Below, piece after piece: positions 34,301 to 46,300 of a DNA stretch of 64,000 bases. The notes under the pieces are model-generated. The model had not been told where the DNA came from, did no database searches, and saw nothing but the letters and a program-made list of their open reading frames with translations. Numbering within the stretch: position 1 is the stretch's first letter; every line of letters begins with the position of its first letter. The position numbers and the translations under genes are program-made. The stretch is from Blastobasis lacticolella (taxonomy: Eukaryota; Arthropoda; Insecta; Lepidoptera; Blastobasidae): the NCBI GenBank assembly GCA_905147135.1, contig LR990060.1, positions 4,294,001-4,358,000 of the forward strand, written 5' to 3'.

Positions 34301-37300
34301 AAACATGAGTGTCAAACTATTATCATACGTAAACATATATAAACCGACACTCATGTTTTAATACCCCCTTTTATATGACAGTTGCATAAACTTTGTACTA
34401 TTTTGTGCATAAAGTATTATATAAATAAATAAATAAATAAACTACTATTATAGTTACCAATTTACTTAATTTTGACAGCTGTAAGTATTCCCAACACACA
34501 AATAAATAAATAAAATAAATGTAAGTATGTTGTTATGTTATCTTGGGCGGGTAACAAACTGCATCAAAATTTCATGTCAATCACAGACTTGACAGCAGTT
34601 ATAAGTCTATGCATACAATACAAATCGACCGGATCCATCACTGCAGCATCGTAGAGTTCTCTTTTCTATACAGGCACCGGCACAAGCACTACGCCACATA
34701 TCACCGTCAGCACTGCTACTATATATCCGAGAGGTACCCAGTACCCACATCCTTCACATGCGCACCCTCTCACTATGGGGCATTCGATGAAACCTAAAAG
34801 GCCTGCCGGGGATAGCGCCATTGCCAAGGACGCTGGTGGGTACCTCTTGGATTTGCTACCATACATCCAAGACCTACATACACCACCCATCACCTACACT
34901 CACCATCGCTGTCGCTCTGCGTGGACTCCCTGGCCTCCCTTGGCTCGCGCGACGAGTCCGGCATGGCGGCCGGCTGCGCGGGCAGCGGCGCGTAGTGCGG
35001 AGACAGCAGCGGGTAGCGCGCTGGGGATAGCGCCATTGCCAGAGACACTGGTGGGCTGGGGAAGAATAGATTAGATATACCCGAGTATTCTCCGCAACTC
35101 TAAAGATCCTGCGAATATTTTACGGGAAGAAGTTTGCGTCTATTTGTCGTTTGGAGCGTCAGTCGCCTCAGGCGCTGTCCTAATTGGAGCGCACTGAGAA
35201 CTAGAAAACTTGAGTGGCCCATTATGCTGAGGGCGGCCCATTGCGCTTCTCCATGGCACGGCAAATGACAATTGCCGTATTTTTGTTTACCTAAATATCT
35301 TTTATTGTTTTTCTGTTTTTTTTAGTATCTTGTATGGTTTGTACTTTTTGTACCTTTTAAGTAGATGCAATAAACATTTTACTTTTTCTTTACTTTAATT
35401 GGCAAAGGACGAGCGACGTCCGCCGTACGTCCCTGGTCGCATGATCTTGTATGTTTTGTTCTTTTTAGGCGTTTTAAGTAGGTGCAATAAACATTTTACT
35501 TTTACTTTACTTTAATTGGCAACGGTCGTGTGACCATGGACGTACGGCAGACGTTGCTCAACCAATAGGAGACCTCAAAACCACCCGTCGCACGACCATA
35601 GTCGCACAACCGTTGCCAATTAGGCAGCGTCTTATGGTCGGAGTCCGACTCGTAAGCGAGAGATAAGTAACGAATTCGATCCCCTGTGCCACCATTTACC
35701 GATAGCTTTTCTGAGTTATGTACATTAGGCGAACACAAAACCGATGCTCTCACGGTGAGGGAAAACATCGTGATGTAACCTGCACATTCTGCTGTCTAGC
35801 CATCTTTGACAGTTCCGCTTGCTTGATGCGTGTATGGTAGAAAATTGACAGGTTGAAGTTCGACTATTTCTACCAACATCTACATTGACTCTGATTGTGT
35901 AGGATCATCCGCCAATCCGCCTCCTTTGTACACCGAAAGTACGTGAATTGTCTATGGACCAAGAATTTCTACCACAAACCGCTTATGTCAGATAACGTTA
36001 GCTTATGTCAAATAACGTTAGCTTATGTCAAATCCCATACATTTTATCTACAACAAACGATTGTAAATTAATGAAACCTCTTGGCTAAGGCCGCAGGTCA
36101 CTCAATATGTAACAATGCTTCAAATTTAATCTAGTCAAGTTCTGTTAACAGGGTTACGGAGATCAGACGGCAGTCGCTCTACCGATATTACGTGATCTGC
36201 CCAATCCTGGACCATGGTCAATTCACCCAGACCTCTCGCGCACGAATGCACAACCAAAAGAAAAAAGAAGTCATTAAAGACGTAGCAAATCGACAATGCA
36301 AGCTCCCTCACTTTCACTGCGTAAGCGTAGTCAAGATGTTACATTAAACAATCAACATTAGGTACACTTCATTCTGAAGATGGATTTGCATTAACGTTCT
36401 TACAACATTCACTTTGGTATCATTTTCCAGCTTGATGGTGCTATTATGTCACACGAATGCCTGGAAGGTCAATGGAAACACTGAAGGAGTTGTCCCCAGG
36501 AAAACTGATGTCAATGAGCAGTTTTCCAATAGGTATCTAAAGCATTGTGGTGTGTGGTGCCGCCACCTCAAAGAATGTGGTGTGTGGTGCCGCCACCTCA
36601 AAGAATAGCACCACCCCATCTCTTCCCGTGGGTGTCGTAAGAGGCGACTAAGGGACAAATCCGAAAGGTGGGCAGCAGCATCTTTCTGGGTAGATTTACA
36701 TCAACTGCACTGCGATCTCCAACCCGCCTGCCAAGCGTGGAGATTATGGCAATGACCTCCCCTTTCGTGGGAGAGGCCCGAAGTCCTGCAGTGGACTGTT
36801 ATGGGCTGTGATGATGATGATGATCTAAAGCATTCCTAACCACTCACTAGATGGCGCCCCGACAATTTTGGTAATTGATAATCGCTTGAAATAGGTTCTA
36901 AGCAAACATGATATAAACACTGGGTACGTTGTATTGGATAATATTGTATTTGTCAATAGTTTTCAACCATTTTAGAGGTTGTAATAAAAATGGAACATAG
37001 TGCCAACTTCTATAAATATTTCTTTTTAAACTTCGTTCAACCTTTAACAGTTATGTTTATATTAATAAACATTTTATTTTTATGTTTAGTATTAGTTGGC
37101 TGCATGAAATCACTGCCACCATCATACAGATTATAAAAAGATTACCAAAATTGTAGGAGCGCCATCTATTGATGCTTTTTGAAACCAACTATCAATACCT
37201 ACTGGAAAACTCCTCATTACGGGTATATAAATGTCCCCTTGGTATCCAAAATTAGGTATACTTGATTATTTTTAAAAAGAAAATCTCTGTATGGCAATTT

Positions 37301-40300
37301 ACGCCAAGTTTTTTTGTCCGTCATAGAACGTCATTTATAAAAGTCATAACAAACAAATTGATTTCGGTAGGACTGTTTATTTTCGTAATTTAAGAAAATT
37401 ATTATTAAATAATGGGCATAACTATATACTATTAAGGAAGTGCGGAAGATAATATTCACCATGATAAATAATTTCAAAGTAATCGTCACCAAATAACTGT
37501 GTTTACAAGAAGGACTGACAAGGACAGATTATCCCCAGATTATTGCCATATCCACACTTTATAATTTGTACTACTGTCAGTTGATTCAGACTTACCGTAG
37601 CCCTATTATAATTTAACTTACTAATTTAAACCAGTTGAAGGACAATATTGTAAGTGAAATGAGGATAATAACTAACGTTATACGTGAACGTTTTATAGGA
37701 AAATTACTGTCGCGACTTGAAGTGTGTCAAAATCGCAATGGTCGATAAAATTTGAACAATTTATTTTTTAGTTAATAAATTTCCCAAATATTCTATTTAT
37801 AATTGTAAAATAATTTGTGAAAAATTGGTTTCTCATTCATGACAAACCGCCAACATCCTTCTTGGACATCTAGACGTTCTATGTAGGTTAAGCTTTGTTT
37901 TAGTATTAGCAAACGAAGGCATAGTAACATTGCCCATACATTATCATAAGGCGCACCAATAAAGACTATCCCAGAGCATAATATTTGGCATTCAAATCTC
38001 ATCCAATCGTACGGAGTGCATACCCTTGTTCCATTTATTCATATTCAAATGCAATAAGTATAGTGTTTGCTTCAAGTTATGGCATTTTTTTGGGGCTCTT
38101 TGAGGCGCCTGTGTATGGAAATTTGTAACGTGGGGTGCGAATATCTGCCCTTGCGTTTGGGTATCGTTTATTTATGTAGGTTTAAGCAATAGCTAAACAG
38201 TTTTATGGACCGATTGTGTTGGTATTAAGAAAAAGGGGTGAGATCGGTTCGTATTCGATGGGTCTTAAATTCTGTGCCCATTTATATCTTGCAACCTCCC
38301 CAAGTACTTACCTATGTATCTAGGTAGATATAGTTGATACGGTTGATCGAAGTTTGCTTGCCGTTCAGAATTTACTAAGTAAGAAGGATTTCTTTCTTAT
38401 TTGAAAATTCTTACGAGTAACTTATTTAGTTCCTAGGCGATTGATCATCGCTCGGGGTAGGTTACTTATAAGTAAGTCAGGTTTGTTTGTGTTTGGTCTG
38501 TTGCAATAAAATTCATCAGGCATTCCGTGTGCATTCTTCACGAATGTCCGCAAATTCTAATCTACTTAAAGGTTTTTCGATGCGCCATGCAAAATCTCTC
38601 GCGCGGCTAAATCCACAATTCCAGTATCCAATGAAAACAGCACAGAGAAAACATCTTTCTACTTCGCTGGAGCAAAAACACAAGTTTCCAGAGTGTACCC
38701 CCAGTCTTTGACTTTTCTCTCGGAAATGTTCTAAGTCTCAAAGCAAACAATTTTCTTTGAGAACCGTGTCCTTTGTTGCGGAAAAACTCTTTGTGCTGTC
38801 CCCAGTTTTTATTTGTGCATAAGCAACTGTATACACTCAGAGTGGGAAGGTTTCTGCAATGAGATGCAAGTCGGGATGAGTTGACGCTTTGTGACTAGAA
38901 GTATGTCCTTTAGACTATGAGGGCGCTGGAGGTTTTAGTGATAGTAGACGTTACACCAGCAAAAAGAAAAGTGACGTTAATGTGTCTGATAAGCGAAACT
39001 GCTGAAAGGTTTTTTTTTACTTACAGAACCCACACAAGACGATATGTAAGTACTATCACTACGAAAAGTAGGCTTTATGCGCTTATTACACATTCCTAAA
39101 TTCAGAAACAATAAACGAGAGAGCAAAACAAAGTGGAATGTATTGCTCATAGAATAAGGTCCATTTTTGTATCTCGGATTTTTGAAAAGCGGAGCGGCGC
39201 GTGACTTAATATAAGTGATACAAAAATGGACCTTATTACATGCGCAAAACATTCCACTTTGATTTGCTCTCACGCTTTTTGTTTCTGAATTCAGTCACTG
39301 AATTTAGGAATGTGTAATAAACGCAATAATACTAGTTTGGGTCACTTAAAAGCTATCGCTACAAAGTGGAAGTTTTCTTATACTTACTCGATGACGCAGG
39401 ATAATCTACGGCGCAATCAAATTCTATTTAGGTTGTCATAGAGATCGGGAATATCAGTCTTATTCCCTGACAAGACTCTTAACTCCTGTTAACCTATGTT
39501 AGCACCTGTTGAACAATAGGTTGCTATGCTAACAAGAACCGGAATTGTACAAGGCTTTGTCGGAATATTAATAGGTACCTACCTATACCTAAGTTAAATT
39601 AGGAATTAAAATTTATTAACTTTTTTCAAGGAACATGGAAAGGGAGTATAAATACCTAATCTCTAAGCCCATTTAAGGCGAGTGTTTCCCGAGCGCGCTC
39701 CATACAAAGATATTTTTAATATTACAGTTTTAAAACCAATGAAATTTTGTAAACGTGATCCAGAAACCTATTGGTTCTGACGAACCACACGACGACGAAA
39801 CGAAATGAAACGCTTTCAATTGTGTATCATACGGCTAGATCTCAAGATACTACTAATGTGACCTGAACCTCTAAAGAAGAGTATGCTATGGGGTAGTTTG
39901 ACACTATACTTGTTTATTACATGTCATGAAAAATTTAACATTTTCTACGAAATTGTAATAATATCGTAGTTCTTGCGGAATCATTGTGAAGTAGGTATAT
40001 CGTTTAAACAACATTATAAGATTTCTATTCAAATTTTAAAACCCGTGCAGCTTTGAATCAATATATTTTAACGAAAATCTGACAAATCACAGGTATAGAT
40101 ATTTCTATACCTACGCTGTGAAAATGTTTAATTTTTCATGACAAGTAATAAACAAGTATAGTGTCAAACTACCCCATAGCATACTCTTCTTTAGAGGTTC
40201 AGGTCACATTAGTAGTATCTTGAGATCTAGCCGTATGATACCTACTCAATTGAAAGCGTTTCATTTGAAAAAGGCTGATGAATGTGGAAGAAGCGAGAGA

Positions 40301-43300
40301 GATTTTTCAGGACCGTAGCAACTGGGACAATGTAGTCTCTGCCTACCTCTACGGGAAAAGGTCATGGCGTTATATATCTATATATATATGTATGTATGTT
40401 TCATTTGAAATGTATGGGCATCGCGTAAACAGAAGATAATTATATTCTATCATATCACCATGGTGGCAAACAAGCGTACGGCCTGCCCGATGGTAAGCAG
40501 TCACCGCAGCCTATCGACGTTTGCAATACCAGGGGTATCACCCACGGACTGCCGATTCCGTAAATACCTTATTCACACCTTTCTTGAAGTCATCAACATC
40601 ATTCGAGCGCTCAATCCCGGCTGCTGCCAGAGTCCGCTTTCCTGCTTTTGCTTTTCACGCAAAAGCAAAAATTACTCTCTCTCTCTCTCTCTACTCTGCT
40701 TGAAGTACTCTCCAAGAAAAACCTCTCCAGGGAGCTGCATATGAGAATACCTACTATGTGAACACAGATATACCTACCGGACATTATTAATAACGAAAGA
40801 CGACGCAAGCTCGCTAAATATAGTGCCAGAGTGCCTGGCCACCGTAGCAGGGGTCACTGTGAAGCCATCCGTATGGATCAACTCTCAGTCTAGTAGCTGA
40901 TCAAAGGTTCTCGGGTCATGGGTCGCCGTGGCCCTTTGATTATAGGCTGAACGAGTCTGTACTCGTTCATTGTGTTCATCCCTCTGGCTACACAACTACA
41001 TAGTTGTGTCAAACGAACTTACTAAACTAGCTAGTAATAGGTATTTTGGATCTTATTTTAGTGGTTTTAAGGGCGAGACAGCCGTAAGCGGCACTATATT
41101 ATAGGTACCTACCTACTGTAACGGATATGGTGAATTACTAATAACCGAGTATCGATGTAGTATAAAAATGTGTAATATCAATACATCTACTGTTTTAGAG
41201 GCAAAATTTTTGATGGTGAGATTACTTGAAAAATATTATAACGAATAGTTAGATACGTTAAGCCATTCAGCGTAGTCTTAGAATTCACATAAGCGTTATC
41301 ATAGGGTTATGTCATTTTCAACATCATTTTATTACGCAAATTTAAAATAAATGCATTGGATAGCTTGCATTCTTGATTTGTAAACATTTCCACAGGGTTT
41401 AATAAGAAAATTAGAGTCGCTTACCCAAATACGCCGACAGCTACAGCGGCCTCCCGCAGGGCTCTCTCTTGATCCATTTCCCGTAACGTCTCGGGTCTTA
41501 TCGTGGCCGTGTTACGAGGCTGACGTTCGTTTTGGACTGCTGCAATAAAGTACGTGGGCTTTAATTTATTTTCGATGACATTGTTTAAATAGTTTAAATC
41601 CAATAAAATAAAATTAGAGCCACCTAAATGACTGCTATAGCACATTTTGTTAATGCCGTAGAGTCAGACCTACAATAATTTAGGATATTATCTCCATGGA
41701 TAAACCAGAAAATATATTATAATACTGCGATCTACAACCCATCTTCTAGGTTTGGAGATTATGACAATAACCTACCATTTCGCGGGAGAGACCCGAGGTC
41801 CTGCAGTGGACTGTGATGATGATGATGATTGTTAATACTGCGATCTCCAATCCACCTGCCTTGCGTGGAGATTATAGCAATGCCTTCCACTAATAATGAG
41901 GTGGCTCAATACCCACAGTGGACTGTTGAGATGTGATACATTAAAATATTATACCATATTCAATTCGGATATAAAGGCTTACAACAATAATTAAATACAA
42001 TTTAAGCCTCCTGACAACTTAAACATATTACGACGACCTGGAGCAAAAGTTTCACCTGTACTTCGTTTAGTTACAGCCAAGTATTTTTAACAAGTACTTC
42101 ATTAAGTACTTCCGCAAATAGTAGTCAACTATACCTACCAACCAGCCAATTACTATACGACATAATCCTATTTAGAGAGACTCGACATGAACCGGCGACA
42201 ATGTGTACGTATATGTAGTTAAACCTATCCTAGACGTATCGACGCCCCACAACGCAATAAAATCAAATAGGTGGTGGCAGGTGACCCCACCACCCCCTGA
42301 GGGGGTCAGGGTGGCCTGCATGTGACGTTTTAGGACTTTTAGATCTCTGCCCCGGATGGGACAAGTTTTATCGTGTATTCAAAGTATAGGACGTAAAAGG
42401 TCGTAAAATACGTCTGTGCGAATGTCGAGCTATTTCAGTTTCTCGGTTGGATGTTCCGAAGTACTTTCTGTAATAAATAAATAATACATGATGCTTGAAC
42501 AATTCACACAGCGCCATCTAGCACAAGGTAAGCAAATTTTGTGTTATGGGTGCGAGACAACTGAGAAAACTACTCACATAATTTTAAATAAAATAAATTA
42601 AATCAAATATATTATTTATAATTTTAAATAAATACATTTTGAATATACATAGGTTTAAAACACCCAGACACCCAGACCCGTAACAGAAATTAAAATTCAT
42701 CGTTTCCATTCTGCCCGGCCAGGAATCGAACCCGAGACCTCTGCGTGGCAGACCAACAAATGTTAAGTAACTGAACCACTCAGATCGTCTAACTTTCTGT
42801 GGTGATATCGGAACTATAATTAATAAATGAATAGATAGACGTCACGCGGTGCCAATCGGCTTCCGAGACTGTTCAACCAGGGAAGACCTTTTTTTAAAGG
42901 GCCTGTGTGGGACTCCCGGTATTGGCCGGTCTACCCACTAAACCCCGCGGCGCTCCTACGACGTCTGAATGGAGGTGTCATGAGAGCAGCCGAAGCCTTG
43001 TCATCCACAACACCTCCGACGACCGCCCGCCTTACGCGGCAGGTCCGCCATGCCCCCCGCAAGGGGGAACCAGGGAAGACCTAGGTCAACCTCGCCGGGC
43101 CAACGGTATTAGGAGGCACAACTAACGAGTGGCGGAGCTAACTTCGACTAGCCTCAAAGTACGAAACGGCCACCCATCCAACTCCCGGACACTACGTGCA
43201 TTGCAAGCACTTTGTCACTAGATCAGTGCCGCACATCGCAATAAAGCACAGGAGTCACGAGAAAATAACAGAACGCTCTACTAGTCCTACCTAAATGTTT

Positions 43301-46300
43301 TTCAGAAATGAAATAGCCGTGCTGTTTGAAATGAAATTGTCATCCTGGTTTTCAGTATGGGAATGATTTAGATTGACGGCACATAATCGTATCATTCGTA
43401 ATACAACTTATGTTGTTTAAAATAATTAATATGGCTGGTGTAAACCAAGTCAGTACAATTTAGAATAAAGAAAAATTTCAGAAGTAATTTATGATTAATG
43501 TCATATCTATCGAATATTGCACAGACAGACCAGAGATATCCAAAGAAAGCGATAACTGCCACCCAAAACATTATAAAACATTATGCTGCCATGCTGTTAT
43601 CTTTTCTTTATAATTCAAGAGTTATTTTAACTTATCTCGTGACCTGACTTCGGCCTATCAAAACTCGGATATGCCTATACGAGTACTCAGGCACATTGAA
43701 ATGCAGTTTATTCGGGGATATAAGCTTACAACATTGCAAAATTTCCTGAAAATCCGTTCAGTAGGTACCTAGTATTTGCGTGATAGATTGACACACAACA
43801 ATTTTTACAAAAAATCGTATTTCTGATACTAACTTTCACTCAGAACTTCAGTTACGTAAATTAGACCGTGTGCCTACGAAAACTTCGTTGAATTGAATCG
43901 TAATGACGTAAGTGAGCACTAAGCTGGAATTTCATCCCCTAAGGGAGATAAAGTTTTAAAGATTTATGTAGTCTCGAGTAATGTAGACAATTAAGAATAA
44001 TAATATCTACTATAAGTAGTTGGGTGGTGAAAAATAAATTACGATTTTCCCTGTCATAATATCCTGACGATTGGAAACTTAGCTACTTTATAAAACTCCC
44101 AGGAAAGAATTGGAATTTTATTCACAATCGTGTAGATAACCGGGAATATTTGCCTGCACGGGTAGAAAGGTAAACTGTCCAATCTTTTTGCACAAGACCA
44201 CCGGTGATGTACAAAAATAACGGTTTTCAGTTTTGATTTTGATTGTTTGATGCATGATGCTGATTTTCTCTTTTTTGAACAATACTCTTATGGTGATACC
44301 AATGAGATTCAAAAAAATATTGAATTTTTCATGCAGAAAATCAAAATTGACAGCCGGTCGAATCGAGGCGAGCGATGCAAAAATAGAGCCTCTCAAGTTC
44401 CTAGCCCTACAACGTTTCTTCATTAAGACCTATCTGTGAATCAAGCACACCGAGCGGAATGCTGAACAATAAACCAGTGTGGCGTAGCGCAAATCCACAT
44501 CCCCCCCACCCCTCCCACCAATAGTTCCCCACACTCCCGCACTATGAATCAAAATACTCCGGGGCGCCACCCATATCCTGCCGCAGCCATCTTTGAAGTC
44601 TCATTTCCGGTGTGAGGGAGGGACGATGCGAGCTTTGGCATAAGAGAGAGCGAGATAGATCGTGGTTTAACAGTTTGATTTTTGGCCGCGATTTTTTGAG
44701 GTGTCGGAATGTTGGTATTTTTATGTGAGTATTTTACTTAATTCGTGTCTTGGTGTAATCTACGGAAGCTTTCCTTAAATCCTAATAATTTTAAGTAGCA
44801 TTCTCTTTGGTGAATTAATTAATAAACTTTAATAAGTATTCGTAAAGGAAATAAACTTTGAATAAATATTTAAGCGAAGTGTACACGTAAATGTAGCAGT
44901 TATGGGGCACGAGATAAATAATAATAATTTTTCTCATGATTACAGCTTAGCTCAAAAGCATAGAATCAAGTTACTAACGATTACATTGTTTTTTAATGAT
45001 ACCTAAAGACAGCAGACAAACAGGCAAGCGGACCACCTGATGGAAATCATCAACACGGTGTGCCAATAATACGTTGCCCACTTCTAAACAGACTTCTAAT
45101 AAAGGAAACACTGACATAGCTTATTTCACATCCGAATAGTACCTACGACCGAGAAACGTTCTTTTGAACTTTAGCGTGGACACCTACATTTACAGAGGTT
45201 CTACGTAGTGAGGATGAGTACATACCCAGTCCCCGGCAGGTAACGCGATGGCGGAATCGTTCTGTGGGCATCAGATTAAACAGTTCCTCAAAGCATTCCC
45301 CATTGTACCAACAGCCGGTAGAAAACGCACAGGGCGTCTAACTATCTCAGAACAGTCATTGGTTCTAACTTACGTGGGGTACACTGAAAGTTTGATCATT
45401 AATAAAACAATTTATATGTTAAGCAATATATTTAGGTACTGGTTTTCGAAGAATTCTCCATTACATTTGAAACAGTTTTTCATTCGGTTAAACCATTTTT
45501 GAAAACATGAGGACCATTGGTCTGAGAGCATGTTTTTCACGTGCTGGTTGAAAGCTATCACGGCCTTTTCCCGCCCCTTAAATGTCATACCTCTCTTCAA
45601 ATCTTTGATTTATGGGAAAATATAGAAATCGCATGGTGCCAGATCTGTGCTATTTGCGGGATGGCTCTACATTTTCAGAAGAAAATGACTTTTCTCGGTT
45701 CGCGGTGTGCGCCGAAGCATTGTCATGGTGCACTGGGATGCGACTTCTTGGTCGTTCTTCCCTAACTTTTTCAAAGGCAAACAAATTGTTCAGTCTCATT
45801 AACTGTATTTTGTTCTTTCGAGTGGGATCGTGCTTTAATTTTTTTGCATGTGCTTGACGCATGCCTCAATTTTGTTTGTTACATACAGAAGCACCATTCA
45901 GAAGACTTGCTTTCTTTCCGGCATGTAACAATATATTAATGTTTCATCTCCTGCCGAAATGTCATACACAGCATTTGAACGTCCGTGATCGTACTTTAAC
46001 AACATTTTTTACACCAATCAACTCGAGTCCGTTTGCAGTGGCTACAACGTTTTTTAACTTTCAAATGTCGATGTAAGATTTTTTAATACGACTAAAAATC
46101 CCCAGATGTTCTCGAATCTCCTCATAGGTGATACGCCGGTTTTTCAATTAGTTGCCTGACAGTAGCCACATTTTCCTCAGTGATCGCAGTTGAGGGTCGA
46201 TCTTCACGAATTTTGTCATGAAGAGAAACACGGCCACGATCAAATTCTGCGTATCAACGTCTTACGGTGCTCAAATGAGGTGCTTCCTTCCCATTTTGAA

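Noticed and set aside
36414..36658. Frames containing repeated [14 protein letters not shown] text
   Set aside because: The repetition comes from the duplicated 30-bp start of a LINE tail, not from a repeat protein.
44470..44720. Possible first exon or CpG-type promoter
   Set aside because: The local GC rise and a GTGAGT-like donor at 44725 are not enough. There is no reading frame or initiator support.
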